From contig JAEXGT010000101.1 of NCBI GenBank assembly GCA_023450615.1, positions 79,595-143,594 on the forward strand: a stretch of DNA of 64,000 bases. Direction: 5' to 3'. Below, piece after piece: positions 45,856 through 55,762 of this stretch. The notes under the pieces were generated by a model. The model had not been told where the DNA came from. It saw nothing but the letters and a program-made list of their open reading frames with translations, and searched no databases. Positions within the stretch are counted from its first letter, which is position 1. Every line of letters starts with the position of its first letter. The position numbers and the translations under genes were made by a program. The stretch comes from Pseudomonadota bacterium (GTDB taxonomy: Bacteria > Pseudomonadota > Alphaproteobacteria > Rhizobiales > Beijerinckiaceae).

Positions 45856-46791
45856 ATGACACAGAGAATCGACAACAGGACCCGGCGGCGCGAGCCGGGC
45901 GAGAAAGCCGCCACCTTCACCGCCTTCGGCCTTGCCGCCGAGGCCAAGCCCCTGACGCCGGGGCTCTATGTGGTGGCCACCCCCATCGGCAATTTGCAGG
46001 ACGTGTCCTTCCGCGCGCTGAACGTGCTGGCCGCCGCCGACGCCATCCTCGCCGAGGATACGCGGGTGACGAAGACGCTGCTCGCCCATTACGGCATCAC
46101 CACGCCACTGGTGGCCTATCATGAGCATTCCAACGATGCGGTGCGCGAGCGCATGGTGCATCGCATCCGCGAAGGGCAGGCGCTGGCGCTGGTGTCGGAT
46201 GCGGGCACGCCGCTCGTCTCCGACCCCGGCTACAAACTCGTGCAGGCCGCCATCGAGGAAGGCCTGCCGGTCACGCCGATCCCCGGTCCGTCCGCAGTGC
46301 TCACCGCCCTTGTCGCATCGGGCCTGCCCACGGACCGCTTCTTCTTCGAGGGCTTCCTGCCGTCGAAGAGCGGCGCGCGCCGAACACGGCTTGCGGAGAT
46401 CGCTTCCATTCCCGGTACGCTGATGTTGTTCGAAGGCCCGCATCGCCTGCCCGAGATGCTGGCCGACGCCGCCGCCGTGCTAGGCGAACGCCAGGCCGTG
46501 GTGGCGCGCGAACTCACCAAGATGTTCGAGACGATCCGGCGCGGCACCCTGCCGGAACTCGCCGCGCAATTCGCCGAAGAAGGCCCGCCGAAAGGCGAGA
46601 TCGTGGTGCTGATCGGCGAAGCTACGAAAGAGATGCAGGCCGCGGAGGCCGATGCGGCCCTCGACGGCAAGCTGGAGGCGGCGCTCAAGAACCATTCCAT
46701 CAAGGATGCGGCGGCAATCGTTGCATCTGAACTCGGCATGCCGAAGCGCGAGGTCTATGCCCGCGCTCTCGAGCTTGCGAAGAAGGATTGA
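45856..46791 (+). CDS. rsmI: 16S rRNA (cytidine(1402)-2'-O)-methyltransferase RsmI
   Basis: A 311-residue tetrapyrrole-methylase-fold enzyme that methylates the ribose of C1402 in 16S rRNA. It contains [55 protein letters not shown] and [16 protein letters not shown]. The N-terminal 35 residues before [11 protein letters not shown] are longer than in E. coli. It is divergent from the lppC-like gene and overlaps yraN by one base. Confidence 0.97.
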   Translation: MTQRIDNRTRRREPGEKAATFTAFGLAAEAKPLTPGLYVVATPIGNLQDVSFRALNVLAAADAILAEDTRVTKTLLAHYGITTPLVAYHEHSNDAVRERMVHRIREGQALALVSDAGTPLVSDPGYKLVQAAIEEGLPVTPIPGPSAVLTALVASGLPTDRFFFEGFLPSKSGARRTRLAEIASIPGTLMLFEGPHRLPEMLADAAAVLGERQAVVARELTKMFETIRRGTLPELAAQFAEEGPPKGEIVVLIGEATKEMQAAEADAALDGKLEAALKNHSIKDAAAIVASELGMPKREVYARALELAKKD

Positions 46792-47168
46792 TGAAGACAG
46801 CCCTCGAGCGACGGAAGGCGACTTTCCTGCGCGGCCACCGGGCCGAGTGGATCGCGCTCCTGTTTCTCGTGGCGAAAGGCTATCGGCCGTTGGCGCGCCG
46901 CTATGCGGCATCAGGCGGCGAGATCGATCTCATCATGACGCGCGGCAATACCATCGCTTTCGTCGAGGTGAAGGCGCGTGGGCTGATGGATAACGCGCTT
47001 GCCGCCATCAGCGCCACGAAGCGCCAGCGCTTCTCCCGCGCCGCGCGTGCCTGGTTGTCGCGAAATCCGCGCGCACAGGGAAAGACATGGCGGGCCGATG
47101 CGGTGTTCATCGCGCCGAAGCGCTGGCCGCAGCATGTCGTGTCCGCGTTCGAGCTGGAAATATCCTGA
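46791..47168 (+). CDS. YraN family (UPF0102) endonuclease-like protein
   Basis: The 125-residue protein has the restriction-endonuclease-like core of UPF0102: RHRAEW-type [46 protein letters not shown] and a following helix. The conserved E-D-ExK residues are all visible. Function is unproved; a nuclease role in processing has been suggested for the family. ATG 46791 overlaps the rsmI stop (TGATG). The gene normally next in this order of bacteria is gshB; here a gene-poor stretch and the polysaccharide cluster follow instead. Confidence 0.9.
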   Translation: MKTALERRKATFLRGHRAEWIALLFLVAKGYRPLARRYAASGGEIDLIMTRGNTIAFVEVKARGLMDNALAAISATKRQRFSRAARAWLSRNPRAQGKTWRADAVFIAPKRWPQHVVSAFELEIS

Positions 47169-47450
47169 GCGATCGTGCCGGCTCGTTACAGCCCGCCGCA
47201 CCTTCGCCTTATCAGACAAGGTTCCGCTTTTCTGAAGATTTTCCCAGAGCAGCGGCCCTCCCCTAATCTTGTGCTCCAAGGGTGAAAGGCAGACCGAAAC
47301 GCGGAGCGAAATCGAGGTACAATCGGCTACATCAACAAAATCTGCGCTGATGAGGCGCGGCTATAGCTCAGCAAGCTGAATTGACAGTTTTAAGCAAATG
47401 GTTCTTAACTCAAGCAAATAACAGAATAAATATGGATCGCGGGGACTGCC
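47169..47450. other. Boundary interval before the polysaccharide cluster
   Basis: About 280 bp without a gene. GC content drops here. A short stretch (47359-47372, GGCTATAGCTCAGC) resembles the 5' end and D-arm of a tRNA-Ala, but the matching strand is absent. TTGACA (47381-47386) lies 17 bp before CTTAAC, a weak promoter for the small gene at 47451. Confidence 0.45.
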
Positions 47451-47675
47451 ATGGTCGCGCTATTGTTCGCTGCCCTTATTGGCGGCTTGGGTACGTTCGC
47501 TCTGTTCCTACCCTATGGATGGCTTATCGCCCTCATCGCAGGGTCGTTTGGCGGAAGCTTCCTGGCACTCACCACCGGAGTCTTTTTCGCTCTTCAGAAA
47601 CCGCGACGGTTAGAAGAGAAGCAGGCGGAGCAAAGTGCTCGGCCTCACTATGGAAAGCCGAAGGCACGGGCCTAA
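47451..47675 (+). CDS. Small two-helix membrane protein, hypothetical
   Basis: A 74-residue protein of two hydrophobic segments (residues about 2-24 and 26-49) followed by a basic tail rich in Lys, Arg and Gln. No family is recognised. A GGGGACTGCC-type context precedes ATG 47451 and a weak promoter is 40 bp upstream. It could be a real small membrane protein or a chance frame; length and hydrophobicity make it plausible. It is the first plus-strand feature after the boundary of the polysaccharide cluster and points away from the minus-strand cluster genes. Confidence 0.5.
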   Translation: MVALLFAALIGGLGTFALFLPYGWLIALIAGSFGGSFLALTTGVFFALQKPRRLEEKQAEQSARPHYGKPKARA

Positions 47676-47804
47676 GCTCCTTCGATATCCCCATCCGACT
47701 CGCATAGCAGAACACTATGTCCCGTACGTTCACGTATCTGGGCAACGGAATGGGACTGTCCGCAGGAACAACGTGCACCGAGCGGTGCAGGCTCCATTTA
47801 AGCG

Positions 47805-48752
47805 CTAAACATTCGATGCGTTAGACTGTCCCGTTCTCCGAGAGACGAGCAACGCCCTGATTTCTCTCAATGGAACGCCGATGCGCAAAGCCAGAAGCAG
47901 CAAGCGCACCTGCAGATCGAAAGGCGAAAGTGACGCAGCAACGCGATAAAAGCTTTCAGCCCCGGATGAATCATTGGCCGCCACTGCCGTATTGCCAAGC
48001 TTTCGGGCCCTATCGGCGAGCCGCGATGGAATCAACGGAAGGAGACGCGGATTCCGTTCACAGATCAGAAAAGCAACATAGGCGTGATGAGCCATCAGAT
48101 CGGTCCGTGCCGCTGTAATGGCGCCGGGATGTGTCCGCTTCAACAGCATGGGTTCGCGGACGAAGCCAAACTTCGTTACGCCGGCAATGCGGGCGAAGAA
48201 CTCGGTGTCCTCGAAAACCCGGATAGCGGCGTCAAATCCGCCGATCTGATTAAACTCACGACGCCGCACTAGAACCGTGGAGGGGATGACCGGACCATCC
48301 TTACGGAAGTAATCCCATTGTGTATCCGAAGAACCCTCAAGGTCGCGGACCTTTGCCTTTGTGGCGACATGCTCTGTATCCTCAAAGATCTGATACCCGG
48401 TATAGACCAAGCCAATCTCCGGATCTTTGCTGACCTTCTTCCACTGCTCCTCAATCTTTGTTGGGAGCCAGATATCGTCTCCGTCCAGGATCGCGACCCA
48501 ATCACTGGAAATGTGTTCGACCGCAAGGTTCCGACAATGTGCCGGACCGGCATTTTGCTCCTGAAACACTTCGATGCGCGGGTCCTGCTTACAAACAAAT
48601 TTCAGGACATCCAAACTTCCATCCGATGACCCGGCATCGACAACGATAATCTTCTCTATCAAGTCCGCCCTTGTTTGCTGCAGGACGCTCTCGATCGCCC
48701 GGCTAATGAACGAGGCGTTATTGTAACAAGTGATCACAACGGAGATGCACAT
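47805..48752 (-). CDS. Family 2 glycosyltransferase
   Basis: The 315-residue cytoplasmic enzyme has the GT-A start SVVITCYNNASFISRAIESVL, the nucleotide-binding IIVVDAGSSDGSLDVL, and the metal-binding region WVAILDGDDIWLP, followed by GGFDAAIRVFEDTEFFARI. It would add a sugar to the lipid-linked repeat unit of the exopolysaccharide. It is the last gene of the minus-strand cluster within the window, 236 bp from the Wzy-like gene. Sugar specificity is unknown. Confidence 0.9.
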   Translation of the reverse strand: MCISVVITCYNNASFISRAIESVLQQTRADLIEKIIVVDAGSSDGSLDVLKFVCKQDPRIEVFQEQNAGPAHCRNLAVEHISSDWVAILDGDDIWLPTKIEEQWKKVSKDPEIGLVYTGYQIFEDTEHVATKAKVRDLEGSSDTQWDYFRKDGPVIPSTVLVRRREFNQIGGFDAAIRVFEDTEFFARIAGVTKFGFVREPMLLKRTHPGAITAARTDLMAHHAYVAFLICERNPRLLPLIPSRLADRARKLGNTAVAANDSSGAESFYRVAASLSPFDLQVRLLLLALRIGVPLREIRALLVSRRTGQSNASNV

Positions 48753-48988
48753 GGCAAACCTCTAACCCAATCAATGTCGGACATGAGCACGATCCATTTT
48801 AGGGCACTTACATGGTGCTCATCCGAACAAACGTTCCGCCAGCCCGAGCGAAACGCTGATACACGCCATCAGACCGCCTCATGACGCTTATCCTTGAATG
48901 TTGAGCAGCGTTGGACAAGCGGCCGCGTTGCCCGACAAATTCGTGGTACTCCAGTGTGGGGTGCCCAAATCTTCATTCGACGACATGT

Positions 48989-50272
48989 TCACTCCCTGCT
49001 CTCAGAAGCTCGCTTCTCCCGCAGAGCGATTGAAAAGAAATCGGGCAACAGCGCCACAAAGACGAGCACAAGGAACGACTCGTTTCCGGAGCCCTCGAAG
49101 AGACAGTAATGCAGAAAGGAGCTAAACAAAGCGACGTAGCACAGAAGGTAGTATCTTTCCTCCGAATAGCGGAATGAAAGCATAAACGTCGCACATCTCA
49201 CCCAGATGGCGCTGTAGATGAGAAGGCCGATCATGCCGTTCTCGACCAAGACCCTCTGGAACTCATTGTGGATGCTCACCAGAAGATACTTTGGGATAAG
49301 CGGGAACTTCGAGTTGATGTAGATGGAGTATGCATTCGTTCCTAGCCCCATGGCAGGGTGCTCCTTCACCACATACTCCGTGATTTCGAAGGCGAACAAA
49401 CGCTGAGCATTGCTGAGCGACGAAGGTGTCACTCCCTCCATCAATGCATAAAGCGGTAACTCACTGTCCTGAACCAAGCTGACGAGAGTGGTCACTTGCT
49501 TAGCGGCATAGGGGTTCATGCTGCTTATAACGACGATCACGAAGCTGACGACCACCGCGCATATGATCATGCGCAAAGGATCCAGATAGCCTAGCAGGAA
49601 CATCGCAGAGCAGATAACGACAAAATTGAGCAGGGCCTTGCGCTCGCCCGATCCCACCACGAGTGCTGCAATGATTGCCAGTATGAAAAGTTGAAGGTAG
49701 CTGCGGCGATGAACGGAGCCGATCAATATCGGCATAAGGATCGCCGGCAAGAACAAAAAGATCATCTTTGTATTGCCGAGCAGCTTCCAACCCACATATT
49801 GCCCGCGCGCCAGGTGCCAGGCGATAACATAGATCACGATAGGAATGATGATGAGCAGAGTGAAATTCTTGCTCCTCTTCCAGTCGATCCCATTTCGGTA
49901 GGCAGACAGCACAAAAGCAAACAGGCCCAGTTCGGCGGATTGAATCGCCTCTCTGATCCCATTGGCAGTACTGACGGAAAACGCGGAAATGGTGTGAAAG
50001 GCCAGGAATGCAGCAAGGAGCATAAGGCCCGAGCTTATAGGAGGCGTTTCTCTTCCAAACTGCGCGGCCAAGAGGATGGGAAGAAAGATCACGGCAATGA
50101 AGTCGAATGGCCTGAGAACCAGACCGCCCACCGATCCTTCAATGCCGGTAAAGCAAGTCGCGAATCCGAGGCAGATGCAGGCAGCCGAAATTTTCTCAAG
50201 ATCACCGAAGTGAACAATGGTCTGCCGTGGCTTCATGGCTGATATCGCGAGGCTGCTTGAACTTATCGCCAA
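48989..50272 (-). CDS. O-antigen ligase/polymerase (Wzy-like) membrane protein
   Basis: The 427-residue protein has roughly ten to twelve hydrophobic helices and a long loop between residues about 260 and 350 with the Wzy/WaaL-family features AKQVTTLVSLVQDSE, PAMGLGTNAYSIYIN and VSIHNEFQRVLVENG. The family polymerises lipid-linked repeats in the periplasm, consistent with the ExoP-like and ExoF-like neighbours. The start is a TTG 10 bp past the ExoP-like gene stop, with GAGGAG very close to it; ATG 50236 is the alternative. It is probably translated with the ExoP-like gene. Confidence 0.82.
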   Translation of the reverse strand: MAISSSSLAISAMKPRQTIVHFGDLEKISAACICLGFATCFTGIEGSVGGLVLRPFDFIAVIFLPILLAAQFGRETPPISSGLMLLAAFLAFHTISAFSVSTANGIREAIQSAELGLFAFVLSAYRNGIDWKRSKNFTLLIIIPIVIYVIAWHLARGQYVGWKLLGNTKMIFLFLPAILMPILIGSVHRRSYLQLFILAIIAALVVGSGERKALLNFVVICSAMFLLGYLDPLRMIICAVVVSFVIVVISSMNPYAAKQVTTLVSLVQDSELPLYALMEGVTPSSLSNAQRLFAFEITEYVVKEHPAMGLGTNAYSIYINSKFPLIPKYLLVSIHNEFQRVLVENGMIGLLIYSAIWVRCATFMLSFRYSEERYYLLCYVALFSSFLHYCLFEGSGNESFLVLVFVALLPDFFSIALREKRASESRE

Positions 50273-50281
50273 TGCTCCTCG

Positions 50282-52495
50282 TCAACTTGCCAATTTCGCG
50301 CCAAGCCGCTTGAACATGCGATTATATCGGCTCGCCCCGAGCAGACCCTCCTCACGGTAATAGGCCCGCTCATCGACTTTGCTGAACACACATTTTCTAA
50401 TCGTTCCGCCGACCTCCTGAACCAGCTCGACCGCCCGCAATACCGCGTTGCGATTTGTTTTATCCCATTCAATGATCATGATGTACTCATCGATGAAATG
50501 AGCGACAGCCCGCGCATCCGCGACCGGAAGCTGAGCAGGCAAATCAAGAATCGTGAAATCATAGATCTCTCGACACTTGCTGATCAGATTATGCATCTGG
50601 CTTGATGCCAGGGCCGCACATGGATTGGTGTGCTGATCCAAGCTCCCTGCCGGGATCATATCGAACGCTCCTCCCGCGACGCCGGTTATACTTCCTGGCC
50701 GATTGCGGCCAGACAGGATATCGACAAGGGTCGCCGCGTCATTGCCCAGTCGAGCGTAATCAGGATTAGGGCCGCGGAAATCTGCCTCGATCAGCAGAAC
50801 CTTGTGACCATTCGTTCCGAGAGACATTGCCAAGGCGGCAGCGAATGCCGTCTTGCCTTCCTGAGGAACCGCCGACGTAATGCCGATCGTCTTATGCTGA
50901 CCTGCTTCCTGGGGCGAAAGCAGCGAAACGGCAGTCGCACTGAGCTGCTCCACGAACCTGGAGCGTGGGGAGTTTCTCATGAAACTCCACAGGTCCTTGA
51001 GACGTCTGATCCTGATGCGAGGCAGGACGCCGATGACCTGCAACCCCAAAAGCGCATCGACGTCGTGCTGGGTTCTAAGGGAGTTCTTTAACTTCTCACG
51101 AGCAAGGCCCAATCCAACGCCGGCAAACGTGCCGAACGCCAGGGCCCCAAGGATGATGACCGGCGCCTTGGGGCCACTCGGGCTTGTCGGCACAACCGCC
51201 GGCGACAGAACTCTGGCTGCACTGCCAGGAAACGATTGCTGCTGAATAAGTTCGGCAGATCGACGCAGAAATGCTTCATAAAGAGCTTGATAGGTTTGAG
51301 CTGTCGATTCGAGTTCTTGAGCCGGGACCATAGCCTTACTCATAGTCGCGGCATCCTGCACGACCTGAGCCAGTCCGGAACGAAGCTCTTTCTCGCGCCT
51401 TACGGCGATTTCGTATTCGCTCTCCAAAGACTCCGCAACTCTCTTGAACTCATCGTTGATCGCCGATTGTATATTCGACATGCGCGCCCGCAACGCTGCG
51501 AGCGTTTGGTCCGCGCCCGGGCGGCCAGCTAACGAGGCCTCGACTTTCTTGGCCTCCAGATATTCCGCGCGAAGGCGCATGATGCCTTCGTTGGTCGATG
51601 CATTCTCTAACGTCGCATCGGTTGCATCCTTCTTTAAGATCTCGCGCACTCTATCGAGCCGCGCTTTGGCGTCTGCTGCCTGGACAACAGCTGTCACAAT
51701 CTGCGTCGTCAGCTGCTCGATTTGCTGCGTCGAAACAAGTCCTCGCCCGGTATCGACTATTCCTTTCTCCTCCTTGTACGTCTGAACATCCTGAGCGGCC
51801 TTTCTGGCTTGCTCACGAAGCTCATGCACCCGATCCTGAAGCCAGTCGCTGGCAAGGGCGGAAGAGGCAAGGCGGAATGACATCTGATCCTGAATGTAGG
51901 ATTCAATGATTGCGTTCACGACAGCTGCCGTCAGATCGGCTCGCCGGGATGAGAACGCTATCGTCAGCACGTTGGTGAGGGGAATCCGCTCAACGAGAAG
52001 AGTGTCCCGCAAAACTGCGACTGCGCCGAACTCAAGCTGCTCCTGCGTCGGAGGACCGCTGTCATCGGGTTTGAACATTGCAGGCAGCTTTTTCAGAAAT
52101 CCGACAATGGAATCGACGATGGATTTGTTCTGCGAAAGGAATTCCTGATCGTCAGCCAAGCGCAGCTTTCGCACTACTGCCAGCAGCACATTGTCGGACC
52201 TCAGCACCTCTACCTGACTTTGAATATAGGTCGTGTCGGCGGCCCCCTCCTCGACGCCTGGGCTCAACTGAAATTGTGCTGCGCGGCGGACGTCAGCGGA
52301 GACGACACCCTGCGCAGTGTAGGTCGATGGTTCAGTCAGCAGATACAGGATCGCCAGCGCCAGCATGATGACAACCGAGATGAGGATCCTCATCCAGTTC
52401 CGGCGCATGAAAGCGACAGCACTTGCAATCGAGGGACTCGGAGCAGAATTGGAGAAACGGTCGAGGCTTACGATCCTGGCATCGGTCTTCAACAT
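50282..52495 (-). CDS. ExoP-like polysaccharide co-polymerase with tyrosine-kinase domain
   Basis: A 737-residue inner-membrane protein. The Wzz-type part has a first membrane helix (residues about 35-53), a coiled-coil periplasmic segment, and a second helix near residue 445 after the proline-rich TSPSGPKAPVI. The cytoplasmic BY-kinase has Walker A AVPQEGKT (residues 542-549), a Walker A' LLIEADFR, and FTILDLP (about 646-652). The C-terminal tyrosine cluster is short: only Y712, Y713 and Y724 stand out, fewer than in many kinases of this family. It controls chain length and coordinates export. It is the probable first gene before the Wzy-like gene. Confidence 0.93.
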   Translation of the reverse strand: MLKTDARIVSLDRFSNSAPSPSIASAVAFMRRNWMRILISVVIMLALAILYLLTEPSTYTAQGVVSADVRRAAQFQLSPGVEEGAADTTYIQSQVEVLRSDNVLLAVVRKLRLADDQEFLSQNKSIVDSIVGFLKKLPAMFKPDDSGPPTQEQLEFGAVAVLRDTLLVERIPLTNVLTIAFSSRRADLTAAVVNAIIESYIQDQMSFRLASSALASDWLQDRVHELREQARKAAQDVQTYKEEKGIVDTGRGLVSTQQIEQLTTQIVTAVVQAADAKARLDRVREILKKDATDATLENASTNEGIMRLRAEYLEAKKVEASLAGRPGADQTLAALRARMSNIQSAINDEFKRVAESLESEYEIAVRREKELRSGLAQVVQDAATMSKAMVPAQELESTAQTYQALYEAFLRRSAELIQQQSFPGSAARVLSPAVVPTSPSGPKAPVIILGALAFGTFAGVGLGLAREKLKNSLRTQHDVDALLGLQVIGVLPRIRIRRLKDLWSFMRNSPRSRFVEQLSATAVSLLSPQEAGQHKTIGITSAVPQEGKTAFAAALAMSLGTNGHKVLLIEADFRGPNPDYARLGNDAATLVDILSGRNRPGSITGVAGGAFDMIPAGSLDQHTNPCAALASSQMHNLISKCREIYDFTILDLPAQLPVADARAVAHFIDEYIMIIEWDKTNRNAVLRAVELVQEVGGTIRKCVFSKVDERAYYREEGLLGASRYNRMFKRLGAKLAS

Positions 52496-52884
52496 CCTGA
52501 TCCCTTTAAGATGCGGTCGATCTAGTGTTTCGGTCGATAGAGTACCTTAATCATTGAGCACGCCTCCCCGTAGCCTGATGCTCTCCAAACTTGGCGGCGT
52601 GCCCATTTCCGATCAGAACGTTCGTGGGAAAGGATGCAATTGAGCCACCATATTCCCAGTATCTATATTACTTTAACTACGCGCGCAGTGGAGCACAATT
52701 AATCATTAGAGATCATGCGCTGAGATCGTGAACAGCGTAGCTATTGAAAGGTAGACCGTGATTGAGATCTTCAGGAAGATGCCTTTGAACTCTGACCGGA
52801 CCGCCCCCATGAAGTTAGGGCACGGGCGAACACGGGCGCTCAGACAAGCTAAGCCATACTCCTGTAGGAACCAACCCGACACGT
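52496..52884. other. Upstream region of the ExoP-like gene
   Basis: About 390 bp without a gene, on the AT-rich side. It separates the end of the GT4 gene at 52885 from the ExoP-like start and probably holds the promoter of the latter, though no consensus was certain by eye. Short frames on both strands look random. Confidence 0.5.
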
Positions 52885-54036
52885 TCAAGCACCCGATGAC
52901 CACCTCAGTTCTTCATATGCGAGATCAAGTTTCGAGAACATCGATTCAAAGGACCATTCACTCATGTCCGCTTCTCGCGCTCCCTGAGTGAGAGAAGCTA
53001 AGCGGGACTCGTCACAAGCGAGTTGGACCGCTGCCCGCGCTACATCCTCAGCGCTTTGCGATGCGACCACGATCGCATTGATATCTGGCTTGACGACCTC
53101 ATCGATCCCGTGGATCGGGCTGACGACGACGGGCTTTCTGCCGGCAAGATACTGGACGACCACTCGAGGCAGGCCTTCGCGCAAAGAAGCAAGCACGCAT
53201 ATATCGGACTGGGCGATAAGGCGTTCCGGATTTGGATGGTGCCCCGTCAGGATCACCCGGTCGCCGAGGCCAAGCGTGTTGATTTGTTTCTCAATGTCCG
53301 GCCGGGTTGGTCCATCACCCGCCAGGATCAGCCTGATCGGCCTCGCCCGATCGATGGCGGAAGCAAACCCTCTGAGAAACTCAGCATGTCTCTTGCGCGG
53401 CTCGAACGCTGCGAGCATGAGGATGACGATGGGGCGCAAGCCATCAGGCTCTGGTGCATAAGCCTCCCGCCCGTCGTCAGACACAAGCGTCTGGGAATAG
53501 CGCTCTATATCCATACCGGAGCGCACAATGAAGTGCTTCGAGTCAGGCCCTATCCGAGCTGTTTTATAGGCCGCGCTCGTGCCGTGGCTCACATGAATGA
53601 ACCCGTGGGTGACTCGCGCCGCCAATCGCTCTGCTTGAATATAGATTGCCCGCTCCAGCTTCGACACACCTTCGAATGGCACTATATGCACGCCGTGGAC
53701 GATGCACCTCACACGCGCCATTGATGCAGCGGCTCGCCCGACGATTCCGGCCTTGCTCTGATGAGTATGAATGACGTCCGCTCTCTCTGTGCGAGAGATA
53801 TTCGCAATCTCACGCGTAGCAAGCACATCGAGCCATGGGTGAATGGGATGGACCAGTTTCCCAACGCAGCGCAGCTCCAATAAATGACCTAGCTCGTCGT
53901 AGTAACTCGGGTCATACTCTCTCCCGTGAATGAGCATTACCTTATGTCCGGCACGCATCTGATGCAGGCAACTTGCTATCGTGTTCTCCTCGCTCCCTGA
54001 GCGCAGTAATCTCGTTATGACGTGGACAATGCGCAT
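52885..54036 (-). CDS. Family 4 glycosyltransferase (first copy)
   Basis: The 383-residue GT-B enzyme begins MRIVHVITRLLRSGSEENTI and has the donor-site region VILMLAAFEPRKRHAEFLRG, IRLILAGDGPTRPDIE, LASLREGLPRVVVQYLAGRKPVV. This E-x7-E region binds the nucleotide sugar. It would add one residue of the exopolysaccharide repeat. It lies between the ExoP-like and ExoK-like genes; no close overlap. Sugar donor is unknown. Confidence 0.9.
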   Translation of the reverse strand: MRIVHVITRLLRSGSEENTIASCLHQMRAGHKVMLIHGREYDPSYYDELGHLLELRCVGKLVHPIHPWLDVLATREIANISRTERADVIHTHQSKAGIVGRAAASMARVRCIVHGVHIVPFEGVSKLERAIYIQAERLAARVTHGFIHVSHGTSAAYKTARIGPDSKHFIVRSGMDIERYSQTLVSDDGREAYAPEPDGLRPIVILMLAAFEPRKRHAEFLRGFASAIDRARPIRLILAGDGPTRPDIEKQINTLGLGDRVILTGHHPNPERLIAQSDICVLASLREGLPRVVVQYLAGRKPVVVSPIHGIDEVVKPDINAIVVASQSAEDVARAAVQLACDESRLASLTQGAREADMSEWSFESMFSKLDLAYEELRWSSGA

Positions 54037-54097
54037 CGTGTCGCGTGCTCACCTGTAGCCATATGAACAGTGGAAATCAGTCATTGAAGGCCTGCTT

Positions 54098-55030
54098 TTA
54101 CTGAACATTGGCCTTTTCCCATTCGGGGTTCTGCCAGACGCGAACATAATCGACAGCCATTTCCATCGGGCTGATCGCGTTCGGAGCCTCTTTCTCGAAG
54201 AGCGCGAGATCCACGACCACATACAAGGGAGTGTGAAACTCGCTCAGCATTGGGAAACGAGCGACTTCAAGTCTGTTGAAGTAGATGATGACATAATCCG
54301 GAGTCACGGCGGCCCCATAGACGTGCCACTCATCTCCGAACATATTTCCTGCGACGATGTTCTGGGTCGACTTCCACCAGTGCTTGCTGATCTCGCCTTC
54401 CCGGAGGCGTTTCGCGGGCCAGAGATGGACCGAGGAATGGAGACGGCTCCAGTTCTGTTTTCCATAGGCTTCGACAATGTCGATCTCAACACGCGTCTGC
54501 GACGGATCCGTGTACTGATTGGATGACAGCAACCAGAACGCAGGCCAGGACCCATGACCTGGAGGGAACCGGGCCCTCATTTCGAAGTATCCGTAGCGCT
54601 GCGCGAACCCCACCCCGCGTGAGTTCATCGTTTGCATCAAGCCAGAGCGCCACTTCTCGTTCTTCTTTTCCATTCGGATCGTGAGCTGTCCGTCTTGAAT
54701 GAAGAATGGCCCTTCCAGCGTCGGAGGCATGAAGGGAGCACCGCCGAATGGGCCATGAACAGGAGCGTACCACGGGCCCTTCCCAAGATCGGCCGTTATG
54801 CTGAAGCTGTCGAAGTCGTCGGCAAACGTCAGATTGAAACCAGTGAGATCGAGTTGGTTGCCTGCAAAGGTCCGGTCCCAGCTCATTGACGCCAATAGCT
54901 CGGGCGTCGATGACTGATCGACCTCCTGCATGGACAGAGAGGCTTTCGGGAGTAGGATGGCTGCGGACATTGCAGCAACAATCAGAATTCCGCGACTGAA
55001 CCGGCGGCTTGTGCAGCGCCTTATACTCAT
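54098..55030 (-). CDS. GH16 endo-beta-glycanase, ExoK-like, Sec-exported
   Basis: The 310-residue enzyme has an N-terminal signal (RGILIVAAMSAAILLPKASLS, residues about 12-32) and a GH16 domain with the catalytic motif VEIDIVEAYG (E-x-D-x-x-E) near residue 180, preceded by KYGYFEMRARFPPGHGSWPAFWL. It resembles ExoK of succinoglycan loci, which cuts newly made exopolysaccharide into shorter chains. ATG 55030 fits the signal peptide; an ATG 57 bp upstream is possible. It follows the ExoY-like gene on the same strand. The polymer actually cut is not known. Confidence 0.88.
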   Translation of the reverse strand: MSIRRCTSRRFSRGILIVAAMSAAILLPKASLSMQEVDQSSTPELLASMSWDRTFAGNQLDLTGFNLTFADDFDSFSITADLGKGPWYAPVHGPFGGAPFMPPTLEGPFFIQDGQLTIRMEKKNEKWRSGLMQTMNSRGVGFAQRYGYFEMRARFPPGHGSWPAFWLLSSNQYTDPSQTRVEIDIVEAYGKQNWSRLHSSVHLWPAKRLREGEISKHWWKSTQNIVAGNMFGDEWHVYGAAVTPDYVIIYFNRLEVARFPMLSEFHTPLYVVVDLALFEKEAPNAISPMEMAVDYVRVWQNPEWEKANVQ

Positions 55031-55090
55031 CCTCGATGCACCTCGCTGCCTCTCTTCGATGACCTTGTCATCCAATGCCCAATGCACTTG

Positions 55091-55762
55091 TCAGCAACTC
55101 CCACGCTGCTGGATGACAACGGGGATCGTCTTGAGCAAAATGATAAAGTCGTTTTGGAGACACCATGTCCTTACATACTTCGTGTCCAAAGCCACCCTTT
55201 CAGCGTAGCTGCAATCACTCCTTCCGCTGACCTGCCATAACCCGGTGATGCCCGGTTTCACAGACAAGTACTCTTCTATTGCTTCGCCATACTTGGTGAT
55301 TTCGCTGTCCACGATTGGACGGGGCCCGACCAAGCTCATGTGGCCAAGCAGAACATTGATCAATTGAGGCAGTTCATCCAAGCTAGAGCGCCTCAGGAAC
55401 CGGCCGACCCTTGTCACGCGTGGATCAGCCCCCAGCTTCTGATTTTGCTGCCATTCAAGCATTGCCGCCTCACTGGCGAGCAGATACTGACTTAGCTGCG
55501 CGTCTGCATCGACGACCATCGAGCGGAATTTCAGGCACGCGAAAGGGCGGCCGAACCGCCCAATCCTCATCTGGTAGAAAAATACAGGGCCCCGACTGTC
55601 GATCTTGATCGCCGCGGCGATCAGCAAGTAAAGCGGCGCTGTAAACAGAATGGCGAGAGCTGCGACAATGAAGTCGATGACGCGCTTGCCAGCCTGCCTT
55701 TTCACCAGATAATTTACGCTACTCGACAATGCAACGCCATCAATGGGATTGTAGTATCGCAT
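55091..55762 (-). CDS. ExoY-like undecaprenyl-phosphate sugar-1-phosphate transferase
   Basis: A 223-residue initiating transferase of the bacterial sugar transferase family. It has one membrane helix (residues about 30-52, FIVAALAILFTAPLYLLIAAAI), the basic FYQMRIGRFGRPFACLKFRSMVVDA motif, and DELPQLINVLLGHMSLVGPRPI. It loads the first sugar phosphate on undecaprenyl phosphate. ATG 55762 follows AAGGAAAG; an upstream ATG (55789) is an alternative. In succinoglycan and related loci this is ExoY. It heads the GT/GH16 group on this strand, with a long AT-rich leader. Confidence 0.92.
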   Translation of the reverse strand: MRYYNPIDGVALSSSVNYLVKRQAGKRVIDFIVAALAILFTAPLYLLIAAAIKIDSRGPVFFYQMRIGRFGRPFACLKFRSMVVDADAQLSQYLLASEAAMLEWQQNQKLGADPRVTRVGRFLRRSSLDELPQLINVLLGHMSLVGPRPIVDSEITKYGEAIEEYLSVKPGITGLWQVSGRSDCSYAERVALDTKYVRTWCLQNDFIILLKTIPVVIQQRGSC

